Source: Syntrophaceae bacterium UBA6112 (GTDB taxonomy: Bacteria > Desulfobacterota > Syntrophia > Syntrophales > UBA5619). Taken from it: a stretch of DNA of 16,532 nt. The notes beneath the pieces were generated by a model. That model did no database searches. It was not told the DNA's origin and saw nothing but the letters and a program-made list of their open reading frames with translations. Of this stretch, positions 1 to 8,183 are shown one piece after another. Where the stretch lies: positions 1 through 16,532 of the forward strand of contig DIWG01000032.1 of assembly GCA_002423465.1 (NCBI GenBank), in the 5' to 3' direction. Numbering within the stretch: the first letter of the stretch is position 1; the number at the start of each line of letters is the position of its first letter. The position numbers were made by a program, and so were the translations under genes.

Positions 1-638
1 TCACCCTCTCCCTGGGCGACGGGCTTAGGCCGGGAACGATCTGCGATGCCGAAGACCGCGCGCAGCTTGCCGAGCTGATCGTCCTGGGGGAGCTGGTGGA
101 CCGGTCCCGGAAGGCGGGGGTACAGGTGATGGTGGAGGGGCCGGGCCATGTCCCGCTCAACCGCATCGCCGCGGACATGAAGCTCCAGAAGCGCCTCTGC
201 AACGGCGCGCCGTATTACGTGCTGGGGCCGCTTCCCACGGATATCGCCCCGGGTTATGACCACATCGTCGGCGCGATCGGGGGAGCGATTGCCGCCGCCA
301 GCGGCGCCGATTTTCTCTGCTATGTGACGCCGGCCGAGCATCTGGGGCTTCCCACCGTCCAGGATGTGCGCGAAGGGGTGATCGCATCGTGCATCGCGGC
401 GCATATCGGAGATCTGGAGAAAGGCGTCGCCGGGGCGTGGCAGCGAAACGAAAATATGTCCCGGGCCAGGAGAAGCTTCGATTGGGAGGCGATGTTCCGA
501 CTGGCCATCGACCCGGTGAAGGCCAGACGGGTCCGCTGCATGACCGAGGACAAGAACCGGGATGTCTGCACAATGTGCGGCGAGTTGTGCGCCATCAAGA
601 CGTACAACCGGTTCCTGGACGGCAGCGCCGCCGGTTGA
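1..638 (+). CDS. thiC: Phosphomethylpyrimidine synthase ThiC, 3' part (5' end outside window)
   Basis: ThiC is a non-canonical radical SAM enzyme that rearranges aminoimidazole ribotide into HMP phosphate, the pyrimidine half of thiamine. The reading frame is open from position 3 and keeps about 211 C-terminal residues of a protein usually over 400 aa. Visible family blocks are SLGDGLRPG near the left edge, VMVEGPGHVPLN, YYVLGPLPTDIAPGYDH, CYVTPAEHLGLP and DVREGVIA. The C-terminal cluster motif reads CTMCGELC (563-586) and should ligate the 4Fe-4S cluster. Its spacing is CX2CX3C, whereas E. coli ThiC has CX2CX4C. The ThiC-like hydroxybenzimidazole synthases (BzaA/B/F) share these motifs, but thiE directly downstream favours thiamine synthesis. 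Any TPP riboswitch would lie upstream of the window. Confidence 0.96.
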   Translation, partial: TLSLGDGLRPGTICDAEDRAQLAELIVLGELVDRSRKAGVQVMVEGPGHVPLNRIAADMKLQKRLCNGAPYYVLGPLPTDIAPGYDHIVGAIGGAIAAASGADFLCYVTPAEHLGLPTVQDVREGVIASCIAAHIGDLEKGVAGAWQRNENMSRARRSFDWEAMFRLAIDPVKARRVRCMTEDKNRDVCTMCGELCAIKTYNRFLDGSAAG

Positions 639-711
639 AGAAAGACCGTTATAGACCGCTTCGTCGGCGGAGGGAAACCGCCCTATATATCGATCACATG
701 AGGGAATAGCG

Positions 712-1350
712 ATGGTCAGACAAAATATGGATTTTACCCTTTATCTCGTAACGGATCGCCGCTGGCTTGGCGAAAGGACCCTTTGGGACAGTGTTGAAGA
801 GGCCATCCGCGGCGGCGTAACCCTCATTCAACTGCGGGAAAAGGAGATCTCCTCCAGAGAATATCTCGAACTCGCGCGAGGGGTGAAAGGGGTAACCGAC
901 CGGCACGGCATCCCGCTGATCATCAATGACCGAATAGACATTGCTCTGGCGATCGACGCCGACGGTGTCCATTTGGGTCCGGAGGATCTGCCCGTTCCGA
1001 TTGCCCGTAAGTTGCTGGGGATCGGGAAGATCATCGGCGCCTCCGCCGCCTCGGTGGACGAGGCGCTACTGTTACAGGCGCAGGGCGCGGATTATCTGGG
1101 GGTGGGCGCCGTCTTTCCGACCGCCACGAAACAGGGGACGGAGAAGGTCGGCCTGGAAGATCTCCGCAGGATCAAGGCGGCTGTCCGTGTCCCGGTGGTG
1201 GCGATCGGCGGCATCAACGCGGGGAATGCGGGGCCGGTCATGGAAACGGGGGTGGACGGCGTGGCCGTGGTCTCCGCCATCATGGATCAGGCCGACATCC
1301 GGGAAGCGGCCCGGCGGCTTTTACCCCTGCTGAAAGGAACCATGAGATGA
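712..1350 (+). CDS. thiE: Thiamine-phosphate synthase ThiE
   Basis: ThiE couples HMP pyrophosphate with thiazole phosphate to give thiamine phosphate, on a TIM-barrel fold. The 212-aa length is normal for the family. Recognisable blocks in order are YLVTDR near residue 11, TLIQLREKE (about 37-45) which binds pyrophosphate, IINDRIDIALAIDADGVHLG (about 70-89), GADYLGVGAVFPTATK (about 126-141), VAIGGI and GVAVVSAI. The ATG at 712 follows a GAGGGA ribosome-binding site about seven bases upstream, and a second Met at codon 6 is less well placed. It starts 73 bp after thiC, and its last bases overlap the thiW start in an ATGA arrangement, which implies one transcript and translational coupling. Confidence 0.97.
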   Translation: MVRQNMDFTLYLVTDRRWLGERTLWDSVEEAIRGGVTLIQLREKEISSREYLELARGVKGVTDRHGIPLIINDRIDIALAIDADGVHLGPEDLPVPIARKLLGIGKIIGASAASVDEALLLQAQGADYLGVGAVFPTATKQGTEKVGLEDLRRIKAAVRVPVVAIGGINAGNAGPVMETGVDGVAVVSAIMDQADIREAARRLLPLLKGTMR

Positions 1351-1877
1351 GTACAGAAGTGCAAAATTTCGAAATCTTGAAGACAACGGATACCCGCAAG
1401 GCGGCCTATGCCGTTGTACTTGTGGCCATGGGGGTGGCGCTGGCTCCCTATACTTCCTTTCCGATTGGCATCGCCAAAGTCAACCCCACGCAGCACTTTG
1501 TCAATGTGCTGGCAGCGCTGTTGCTGGGCCCCTGGTGGGCAGTGGCGATTGCGACCATCATCGCCGTGCTTCGCAACGCGATGGGAATGGGAACCCTGCT
1601 GGCCTTTCCCGGCGGCATGATCGGCGCCCTTCTTGCGGGCTTTCTGTATCGGTATACCCGCAATATATACGCGGGCGCCGCCGGTGAAATCCTCGGCACC
1701 GGGTTCATCGCGCCCGTGGTCAGCGCCCTGTTTGTGGCCCCCGTGTTGATGGGGAAAGTCATCCCCCTGCTGGCCCTGATCCCTTCATTTTTGGCCAGCA
1801 CGCTTGCGGGCGCCGTTTTGGGGGTGCTGGCCATTAGGCTGCTGGAGCGTGCCGACATTGTTCATCTGAAAGCATAA
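1347..1877 (+). CDS. thiW: ECF transporter S component ThiW
   Basis: This is the substrate-binding membrane subunit of an energy-coupling-factor importer. The 176-aa protein is almost entirely hydrophobic, with about five to six membrane segments. It carries the pattern I associate with ThiW: FPIGIAKVNPTQHFVNVLA (about 39-57), LLGPWWA, LRNAMGMGTLLAFPGGMIGA (about 75-94) and a hydrophobic C-terminal half ending in a short charged tail. ThiW is predicted from comparative genomics to take up the thiazole moiety of thiamine; the ligand here is inferred from that and from thiC/thiE, not shown. The start overlaps the thiE stop by 4 bp, with AAAGGA about eight bases upstream. The next gene starts 3 bp after the stop, so subunits are probably made in coupled amounts. 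Confidence 0.88.
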   Translation: MSTEVQNFEILKTTDTRKAAYAVVLVAMGVALAPYTSFPIGIAKVNPTQHFVNVLAALLLGPWWAVAIATIIAVLRNAMGMGTLLAFPGGMIGALLAGFLYRYTRNIYAGAAGEILGTGFIAPVVSALFVAPVLMGKVIPLLALIPSFLASTLAGAVLGVLAIRLLERADIVHLKA

Positions 1878-1880
1878 TCT

Positions 1881-3545
1881 ATGACGGCGCCTTTATGGGT
1901 GGTGGAAGCCGACCGGCTTGGGTACGCCTATCGGAATGAAGATGCGAACCTTGCCCTGGACGGCATAGACTTGCGCATTGCTGCCGGGGAGTACCTGCTG
2001 TTTTGCGGCGCCAGCGGCTCCGGCAAATCAACGCTTTGCCGCACCTTCAACGGCCTGATCCCCCATTTTTACGGCGGACGCCTGCAAGGGGAAGTCCGCG
2101 TTGCCGGAAAACCCACCGCCAAGCAATCCGTTGCCGGCCTTTTCGAGCAGGTGGGGATGGTATTTCAGAACCCTGAAACCCAGCTGTTCAATTCCAGTGT
2201 CGCCCGGGAAATCGCCTTCGGCCTGGAAAGCCTGGGATTTCCCCGGGCGGTCATTCAGGAACGGATTATTTCAACCGCGCAAATACTGAACCTTTCAGCG
2301 CTGCTGGGGCGCAACCCCCAGGAATTGTCGGGCGGAGAACAGCAATTGGTAGCCATTGCAGCCGTGTTGGCTATCGGTCCCCAACTGCTGGTGCTGGATG
2401 AACCTTATGCCAATCTGGACCCGGTAAGCGTTCGGCGGGTGCGGGCGGCGCTGAAAGCAATTCACCAAAAGGGAATGGGGGTGGTGATCAGTGAGCATCG
2501 GCTGCCCCATACCGTGCCGGACGTTCAGCGAATGGTGGCGCTTCAGAGGGGGCGTATCGTTCTGGACGGGACGCCTGAGCAACTGCTTGCCCAAAATGTG
2601 GAGCGGTTCGGCCTGGAATTGCCGTTGCCGGTCCGCGTTGGCCGGCAATTGGGACTTCCCCGATTGCCCCTCAGTGTTGAGGCGCTCCAATCGCTGGATT
2701 TGACCGCCCCGCTGCCGTCCGACTTGAAGACCGTTCCGCCGGCACTCCCTTCCGATGCGGCGGATATCGTGCTGGAAGTCGAACGCGTATCCTTCGACTT
2801 GAACGGAGCACCCATTCTGCGCGACATCAGTTTCACCCTGCGCCGGGGCGAATCCCTCGCCATCGTGGGGGCCAACGGCGCCGGGAAAACCGTATTGCTC
2901 AAACATCTCAACGGCCTGTATCGTCCGACCCGGGGGCAGGTCCGGGTGATGGGGAAGGACGCCGGCCGGGTCAAGGTGTCCCACCTGGCCCGACAGGTGG
3001 GCATTGCCTTTCAAAACCCGAACAGTCAGTTTTTCAAGTTGACGGTATGGGATGAAATTCTCGTGGGCCCCAAGGCTTTGGGGCTCAATGACGAGGCTTG
3101 GCTCCGGGAACTTGTCAGGCTGTTCCGTCTTGAACCGTTGCTTCAGCGCCCCCCGTACCGGTTAAGCGACGGCGAAAAAAAACGGGTGGCGTTTGCCGCG
3201 GCATTGGCCCACCGTCCGGCCATCCTGGCGCTGGACGAACCGACCTCCGGCCAGGACTGGCATTTCCGGAGCATCCTGGGAAGCCTGTTGGCCGAATTGC
3301 GCGCGCGGGGACAGGCCATCCTGCTGGTCACGCATGACCTTTCCTTTGCGGAAGAACACGCCCACCGCTGGCTGCTCCTGTCCCACGGGCAGGTGGTCGC
3401 CGAAGGCGCCCCCTGGAAAGTGATGTCCGACAAGGCCGCCATGGACCGCGCCCATCTTGAACCGACCGACTCCTTCCGGCTGTTTTCCGCCGATGGCCGC
3501 ACCCTTGCGGGTGCAGTGCCGCGGGGGGGAGGGAATCATGTTTGA
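1881..3545 (+). CDS. ECF transporter ATPase, two ABC domains fused (EcfA1-EcfA2 type)
   Basis: This protein powers the ECF importer by ATP hydrolysis at the cytoplasmic face. The 554 residues hold two ABC ATPase domains in tandem, where many ECF systems use two separate chains. Domain 1 has Walker A GASGSGKST (43-51), a Q-loop at FQNPETQ (95-101), signature LSGGEQQ (149-155), Walker B LLVLDEP (169-175) and switch His207. Domain 2 has Walker A GANGAGKT (330-337), FQNPNSQFF (378-386), signature LSDGEKK (428-434), Walker B ILALDEP (448-454) and His485. The second signature has D in place of the first G of LSGGE. About 70 residues, including an LP-rich stretch, link the domains. It starts 3 bp after thiW and overlaps ecfT by 8 bp. 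Confidence 0.94.
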   Translation: MTAPLWVVEADRLGYAYRNEDANLALDGIDLRIAAGEYLLFCGASGSGKSTLCRTFNGLIPHFYGGRLQGEVRVAGKPTAKQSVAGLFEQVGMVFQNPETQLFNSSVAREIAFGLESLGFPRAVIQERIISTAQILNLSALLGRNPQELSGGEQQLVAIAAVLAIGPQLLVLDEPYANLDPVSVRRVRAALKAIHQKGMGVVISEHRLPHTVPDVQRMVALQRGRIVLDGTPEQLLAQNVERFGLELPLPVRVGRQLGLPRLPLSVEALQSLDLTAPLPSDLKTVPPALPSDAADIVLEVERVSFDLNGAPILRDISFTLRRGESLAIVGANGAGKTVLLKHLNGLYRPTRGQVRVMGKDAGRVKVSHLARQVGIAFQNPNSQFFKLTVWDEILVGPKALGLNDEAWLRELVRLFRLEPLLQRPPYRLSDGEKKRVAFAAALAHRPAILALDEPTSGQDWHFRSILGSLLAELRARGQAILLVTHDLSFAEEHAHRWLLLSHGQVVAEGAPWKVMSDKAAMDRAHLEPTDSFRLFSADGRTLAGAVPRGGGNHV

Positions 3546-4203
3546 TCCGCGCACCAAGCTGCTGTTGGCCTTGGGATATGCCGCCCTCATCGTGGCATCC
3601 ACCCGGCTGAGCGGGTCGCTTGCCGAGGGGGGAGTGCTGTTGCTCTTCATTGCCGTTATCGGCAAAACGAGATCCTATCTGCGTTGGTTGCGGATGGCGC
3701 TTCCCATGTCGTTGTTTTTCGGCGCCGTCATCTGGTGGACGGCGGATGTGCAAATCGCCGCGCTCGCCGCCTTGAAACTGCTGACCCTTGTCTCGGTTTT
3801 TTTTGTCTTCTTCAGCGTCACCCTGCCGGAGGATTTGGGAAACGCGCTGGTGAAAATCGGGATGCCCTATATCGTCGCCTTTGTGGTCAGCACGTCATTG
3901 CAGTTTGTGCCGACGATCGGCCGGAGGATCCGAAACGTCCTGGACGCTCAACGGGCCAGAGGAATCCCTCTGGAGCCGGGATGGTCGGCCCTGCGGCATT
4001 ACCCGGCGTTTTTGGGACCGATCTTGATTCAGGCGTTTCAGATAGCCGAGGCGCTGGCCGAGGCCATGGAGGCGAGAGGATTCGGCCGACCGGGACGAAC
4101 CTTCCTGAACGATTACAGGATGCGGACCCGGGATTGGCTGGCGATCTCCTTCGGCCTGCTGGTTTTGATCGCCTGCTTCCTGGGGCGGCATGGGTGGGGA
4201 TAG
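3538..4203 (+). CDS. ecfT: ECF transporter transmembrane component EcfT
   Basis: EcfT is the scaffold that couples ATPase movement to tilting of the S component. The protein is 221 aa with hydrophobic segments near residues 8-40, 50-85, 105-125 and 200-217. It shows the two Ala-Arg-Gly coupling motifs typical of EcfT/CbiQ: QRARGIPLE (about 138-146) and MEARGFGRPGRT. These contact the two nucleotide-binding domains. A longer reading frame opens at 3457, but the ATG at 3538 is chosen because it begins with MFDPRTKLLLAL, a typical EcfT N-terminus, and is preceded by a G-rich GGGAGGGA ribosome-binding site. It overlaps the ATPase gene by 8 bp. Together with thiW and the fused ATPase it completes an ECF importer. 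Confidence 0.93.
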   Translation: MFDPRTKLLLALGYAALIVASTRLSGSLAEGGVLLLFIAVIGKTRSYLRWLRMALPMSLFFGAVIWWTADVQIAALAALKLLTLVSVFFVFFSVTLPEDLGNALVKIGMPYIVAFVVSTSLQFVPTIGRRIRNVLDAQRARGIPLEPGWSALRHYPAFLGPILIQAFQIAEALAEAMEARGFGRPGRTFLNDYRMRTRDWLAISFGLLVLIACFLGRHGWG

Positions 4204-4234
4204 GATAATCCTTTCAGGGGCGGGGGAGGCGTGC

Positions 4235-4834
4235 ATGAGGGAAATGGCGGAAATTCATCTTGCGGACTATCTCAGCCGAAAAACCCTGATTCTGGGCGAC
4301 GTCAATACCGGCAAGACCACGCTGATGCGGAAGATGCTGGAAGCACTGCTGTACCGGCCGGATCTCGGAGGGCGGATCGCGATCGTGGATATGGCGCCGG
4401 AAATCCCGGAGAAGCTGGCCAAAGAGAGGGGAATGGTTGGCGTCGGCGGGAAATTGCCGCCGCCGGAAGGGCACGACATCCTCTATCTGGGCGGCCATTT
4501 TGAGCCGCCCCGCCTGAGTTCGAAAACGGAAGAAGAGGCCATCGAAAAGGCCCGGCAGAATCGGCGAAAAATCGAAGGGCTCTTCGGCAGGCTCGATTTT
4601 CAGTCACGGGACATCCTGCTGGTCAATGACGTCAGCATCTACCTCCAGGCGGGAACGGCGGAAGACCTGACCCGCTGGCTGGATCAGTCCCCAACGGTCA
4701 TCGTTAACGGCTACTGGGGAAGAAGTCTGGGAGGAGGAATGCTGACCGAACGGGAAAGAACCGAGACGGCGAAGCTTAAGGCCTATTTTGAACAGAAGGG
4801 GAGGGTCCTGATTTTGGAGCCCCGACCACTTTGA
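4235..4834 (+). CDS. Small P-loop NTPase of unknown function, last gene of the thiamine/ECF operon
   Basis: I do not recognise a named family. The 199-aa product has a clear Walker A loop GDVNTGKTT (21-29) preceded by the hydrophobic strand TLIL. Candidate Walker B strands are RIAIVDMAPE (47-56) and DILLVNDVSIYL (126-137). No membrane segment or signal peptide is visible, so it is probably cytoplasmic. The loop recalls small nucleotide kinases, MobB-like GTPases or the Clp1/Grc3 kinase group, but no specific motif decides among them. An upstream in-frame ATG at 4190 lies inside ecfT; the ATG at 4235 is preferred because GGGGGAGG stands about six bases before it. It follows ecfT by 31 bp, suggesting a role linked to thiamine or its transport. 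Confidence 0.72.
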   Translation: MREMAEIHLADYLSRKTLILGDVNTGKTTLMRKMLEALLYRPDLGGRIAIVDMAPEIPEKLAKERGMVGVGGKLPPPEGHDILYLGGHFEPPRLSSKTEEEAIEKARQNRRKIEGLFGRLDFQSRDILLVNDVSIYLQAGTAEDLTRWLDQSPTVIVNGYWGRSLGGGMLTERERTETAKLKAYFEQKGRVLILEPRPL

Positions 4835-4880
4835 AGGAAGCCGGCCGCGAAGCGCCTCTGCGGTATTTCCGAAAAATCGA

Positions 4881-4904
4881 GAGGGACTGCCGGAGCAGCC
4901 CCTC
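4881..4904 (-). terminator. Probable terminator of the acyl-CoA synthetase gene
   Basis: A 10-bp stem with one mismatch (GAGGGACTGC against GCAGCCCCTC) closes a CGGA tetraloop. It begins 12 bp beyond the stop codon of the - strand gene. Read on that strand, the stem is followed within a few bases by a run of five T. On the + strand no T-run follows, so it serves the P-loop gene less well. Confidence 0.6.
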
Positions 4905-4915
4905 CATTTGATATA

Positions 4916-7075
4916 TTACTTCCCGGAAGTCTCAGACGGTTTAAGGATTATCCGGCAATCCGCAACGGTCGCCCCCTTGCCCTCCTCATGGACCAGCAGG
5001 GGGTTGATGTCCAGTTCGATGATCTCCGGGTGGTTGAGGACCATGTCGGAGAGCCGGACAATGTTCTTTTCCAAGATTTCCACGTCCGACTTCGGGCGGC
5101 CTCGGAATCCGGTAAACATCTTGTAGCCTTTGATCTCAGGAACCATCCGGTGCGCCTCATCGCGGTCCACGGGGGCCAGACGGAAAACGACGTCCTTGAA
5201 GAGTTCGACAAAGATGCCGCCCAGACCAAACATAATCAGCGGTCCGATCGGGTAGCGGTTGACTCCGAGGATCACCTCATCCCCGGGCGGAGCCATCTTC
5301 TGGACCAGGACCCCATCGAGCGTGGCCTGGGGGTCATATTTCCCGGCGCCGGCCATGATTCGGGCAAAGGCCTTTTTCGCTTCCTCCCCGTTCTTCACGC
5401 CGACAACGACGCCGCCCGCATCGGACTTGTGCAGGATCTGCGGGGAGACGATCTTCATGACGACCGGGAAGCCGATCTCTCCGGCGATCCGGGCGGCCGC
5501 CTCTTCGTCTTTGGCGAGTTTCGTCGGCAGGATGTCAAACCCGTAGCAGTCCAGGAGCGCCAGGCCGTCGATTTCCCCCAGACGGGTCTTGCCGGCAGCC
5601 AGACAGTCCTGGATGACCTTCTCGGCTCTTGCCCGGTCATGCTCGAGCTGGAACGGCGGTAGGTGTTCGCGGTTGAGCCAGTGCGAATATTTATAGAGCG
5701 CCCCCAGGGCCTTGGCCGCGTCCTCGGGAAACTTGTAGACCGGATAGCCGTGTTCCTGGAGGTATTTCACCCCGGCGGAAACATCAACCACCCCCATGAA
5801 GCAGCAGAGAATCGGCTTGGGAGAACGGCGGGCGACGCGGACGATCGCCTCTGCGGTCCCGAGGGCGTTCGTCATCGACTGCGGGGTGAGGATCACCAGG
5901 GCGCCGTCGACCCCCTCGTCCTTGATGACCGCCGAGAGGGCCATCTCGTAGCGGTCTGATGGAGCGTCTCCGATGACATCTACGGGATTGTGGATGTTCG
6001 CCGTGCTGGGCAGACAGTTCGCCAGCTCCGCGATCGTCTCCGGTTTGAACTTCGCCAGTTCCAGGTCGGAGGAGATGGTCATATCGGTCGCCAGAATGCC
6101 GGGACCGCCGGCGTTGGTCACGATGGCCACCCGTTTGCCGCCGGGGATCTTACGCTTGGCCTTGCCGAGGGCGCTTTCATGCTTGTAGGCGAAGGCATTG
6201 GCGAAATCAAAGAGTTCGGAGATCGAATCCACGCGGATGATGCCGGCCTGCTTGAAGATGGCGTCGTAAACGGCTTCCGTTCCGGCCAGCGCTCCGGTGT
6301 GGGAGGCGGCCGCCTGGGCGCCGGCGCCGGTTCGTCCCGATTTGATGATCAAAACCGGCGTCGGTCGGTGGCCGGAGGTGATCATCTTGACCGCCTCGAT
6401 GAACTCCTGTCCTTTGCGGAGTTCCTCCAGGTAGAGGATGATCACCGCTGTGTTGAGGTCTTCGTGGAGGTAGAGGAGCAGGTCCAACTCATCGACATCC
6501 GCCTTATTGCCGATGGAGATAAACTTCGAGAAACCGAAATCGCGGTCGGCAGCGAAATCGAGAACAGCCGTACAGAGCGCCCCGCTCTGGGAGATAAAGG
6601 AAATATTACCGCAGGCGGGCATCCGCTTGGAGAAGCTCGCGTTCAGGCTTACGTCGGGAAGAGGGTTGATCACGCCCAGGCAGTTGGGACCGACGAGGCG
6701 GACCTTGGCTGCCTTGCAGAGGGCAACAATCCGGTTTTCGATCTCCAATCCCTCGCCGCCGACCTCGCGGAAACCGGCGGAGACGATCACGATTCCCTTG
6801 ACCCCCTTGGCGATGGACTCCTCGACCGCAGTGAGGCAGGCCTGCGGCGGCAGGATGATGATCGACAGATCGACTTTGTCGGAAATTGCGTTGATCGTCG
6901 GATACGTCTTTACACTGAGAATGGACTTTGCTTTGGGGTTGACGGGATAAAGGGTCCCCTGAAAACCGCCCTGGAGGATGTTGGCAAAGATGTCATGCCC
7001 GACCTTGCCGGGATTGTTGGAGGCGCCGATGATGGCGACGGATTCCGGGGAAAAAATGGCATCGAGGCTATTCAT
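4916..7075 (-). CDS. ADP-forming acetyl/acyl-CoA synthetase, alpha and beta parts fused
   Basis: Enzymes of this family interconvert an acyl-CoA plus ADP and phosphate with the free acid, CoA and ATP, giving anaerobes substrate-level ATP. The 719-aa product has a CoA-binding Rossmann domain (VAIIGASNNPGKVG, about 13-26; VGPNCLGVINP, about 128-138), a succinyl-CoA-synthetase-like region (ISQSGALC, 161-168), the phospho-His segment SHTGALAG with His259, and a C-terminal ATP-grasp domain from about 485 with LHKSDAGGVVVGV (549-561), whose His549 is the second relay histidine. A TTG at 7096 extends the frame, but the ATG at 7075 has an AGAAAGGA ribosome-binding site and leads straight into SLDAIFSPESVAIIGAS. 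Protein acetyltransferases of the Pat type share this layout but add a GNAT domain, absent here. The substrate acid cannot be read from sequence. Confidence 0.9.
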   Translation of the reverse strand: MNSLDAIFSPESVAIIGASNNPGKVGHDIFANILQGGFQGTLYPVNPKAKSILSVKTYPTINAISDKVDLSIIILPPQACLTAVEESIAKGVKGIVIVSAGFREVGGEGLEIENRIVALCKAAKVRLVGPNCLGVINPLPDVSLNASFSKRMPACGNISFISQSGALCTAVLDFAADRDFGFSKFISIGNKADVDELDLLLYLHEDLNTAVIILYLEELRKGQEFIEAVKMITSGHRPTPVLIIKSGRTGAGAQAAASHTGALAGTEAVYDAIFKQAGIIRVDSISELFDFANAFAYKHESALGKAKRKIPGGKRVAIVTNAGGPGILATDMTISSDLELAKFKPETIAELANCLPSTANIHNPVDVIGDAPSDRYEMALSAVIKDEGVDGALVILTPQSMTNALGTAEAIVRVARRSPKPILCCFMGVVDVSAGVKYLQEHGYPVYKFPEDAAKALGALYKYSHWLNREHLPPFQLEHDRARAEKVIQDCLAAGKTRLGEIDGLALLDCYGFDILPTKLAKDEEAAARIAGEIGFPVVMKIVSPQILHKSDAGGVVVGVKNGEEAKKAFARIMAGAGKYDPQATLDGVLVQKMAPPGDEVILGVNRYPIGPLIMFGLGGIFVELFKDVVFRLAPVDRDEAHRMVPEIKGYKMFTGFRGRPKSDVEILEKNIVRLSDMVLNHPEIIELDINPLLVHEEGKGATVADCRIILKPSETSGK

Positions 7076-7437
7076 TTGTTTCCTTTCTATATTCAATGAG
7101 GAGACGTACCCTTACGGATAGAGGTGGATTATCGACCAATGTCCGCCGGGAGTCAAGGAGAAACCTCCCGCGATACGGGAATGAATCGCCGGCTTGACCC
7201 GCCTGCCGTCTTCGTTTTGGATTCGGGATTGGGGTTGCATCCGTTCACGGGGCGACGACCGGAAATCCCAAGGATCGGGATCATGCTGCACAGCAGCGAA
7301 AAAAGCAAAGAAAAGGCCAAGAAAATGATTGATGCATCCAGTAAAAGCCGTTACAACATTTCACAACCGAATGGATGACAAGCATCCAAACGATTTCATG
7401 ATTACAGAATTATTCTGCAGGAGTAGAGGAATCAGGG
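7076..7437. other. Intergenic region between divergent genes
   Basis: This stretch separates the - strand CoA synthetase from the + strand HD gene. Its left part holds the synthetase promoter and leader. An 84-codon frame (7124-7378, GTG start) runs through it but overlaps that promoter, has Ser/Lys-rich low-complexity sequence and resembles nothing I know, so I do not call it a gene. The right part (7300-7437) is more A+T-rich and probably carries the HD gene promoter, though no clear -35/-10 pair stands out. Confidence 0.5.
7128..7156 (-). promoter_or_regulatory. Sigma-70-type promoter for the acyl-CoA synthetase gene
   Basis: Read on the - strand, TTGACT (7156-7151) is followed by a 17-bp spacer and GATAAT (7133-7128). 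Each box differs from consensus at one position. The -10 box lies about 50 bp upstream of the chosen ATG at 7075. Confidence 0.65.
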
Positions 7438-8178
7438 TTGACAAATCCGGAATACATCCGGGCCATCGATCTGGCCCGGAAAATCGCCGCTGAGGTCGGT
7501 ACGCCCCGTTTCTATCTCGAACGGGAACGGGAGGTGGCGCTCTCCCGGGAACTATTCGCCTCCGAGCCGCTGGTCGGGAAGGGGCTGCGGATCGTCGGGG
7601 AACGGGGGGATTGTCTCGGCCACGGCCTTACCCATGCCCGGAAGGTGGCGATCGATGTCGGCGCGTTGATCCTGATCGAGCAGGAAAGCAACCCCGTTGA
7701 CGCAAGCGTCCGGCGGTTGGTTCTCCTCGGCCATTTGGCCGGTCTCCTCCACGACATCCGGCGGTCGGAGAAGGACCATGCCGAACGGGGCGCGGATGAG
7801 GCGGCCGGCATTCTAACGTCTTTCCCGATTCGGGATGACGAATGCGCGGGGATTGCCGGCGCCATTCGGAACCACGAGGCCTTTCGGCCCTTCCGGACCG
7901 AGGCCGGTCCCAAGGCGAGACTCCTCTCCGATGCCCTCTACGATGCGGACAAGTTCCGCTGGGGACCGGACAATTTCACGGAAACCCTCTGGGCGATGGT
8001 CATTCCCCGCGGCATCCCCCTCCGGATGCTCCTGCCGCGATTTCTCCCCGGTCTCGAGGGGCTCCGAAAGATCCGCGAGAGTTTCCGGACGGTGACGGGA
8101 TGTGAATACGGACCGGATTTCATCGACCGCGGTCTTGCAATCGGCCGGAGGCTCTATGGGGAGCTAACCGCAATATAA
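7438..8178 (+). CDS. HD-domain protein (putative metal-dependent phosphohydrolase)
   Basis: The 246-aa protein has the spaced metal-binding pattern of the HD superfamily: His66 in THARKVA, the His105-Asp106 doublet in GLLHDIRR, further histidines at 114 and 146 (IRNHEAF), and Asp171 in YDADKFRWG. Members hydrolyse phosphate mono- or diesters, often of nucleotides, in the cytoplasm; the substrate here is unknown. No GGDEF, response-regulator or RelA/SpoT synthetase domain is attached. The start is a TTG at 7438 supported by GAGGA about seven bases upstream; no ATG near it fits the conserved N-terminus. It stands alone, divergent from the CoA synthetase and convergent with the hsp20 pair. Confidence 0.82.
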   Translation: MTNPEYIRAIDLARKIAAEVGTPRFYLEREREVALSRELFASEPLVGKGLRIVGERGDCLGHGLTHARKVAIDVGALILIEQESNPVDASVRRLVLLGHLAGLLHDIRRSEKDHAERGADEAAGILTSFPIRDDECAGIAGAIRNHEAFRPFRTEAGPKARLLSDALYDADKFRWGPDNFTETLWAMVIPRGIPLRMLLPRFLPGLEGLRKIRESFRTVTGCEYGPDFIDRGLAIGRRLYGELTAI

Positions 8179-8183
8179 AAAAA

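Noticed and set aside
1..711. TPP riboswitch ahead of the thiamine genes
   Set aside because: The thiC start lies outside the window and the 73-bp gap before thiE has no THI-box-like sequence, only a short GGCGG/CCGCC hairpin.
2295..3014. 239-codon frame antisense to the ECF ATPase
   Set aside because: The + strand carries complete ABC motifs through the same bases; the antisense product has no recognisable feature.
7076..7096. TTG start giving a 7-residue longer CoA synthetase
   Set aside because: The ATG at 7075 has an AGAAAGGA ribosome-binding site; the TTG has none.
5990..7099. 369-codon frame antisense to the CoA synthetase
   Set aside because: It lies wholly within a strongly conserved enzyme gene on the other strand, and its Asp/Gly/Arg-rich composition is the usual mirror of a G+C-rich coding sequence.
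7124..7378. 84-codon frame on the + strand between the CoA synthetase and HD genes
   Set aside because: It starts with GTG inside the synthetase promoter, has no clear ribosome-binding site and is low-complexity Ser/Lys-rich at its end. It resembles no family known to me.
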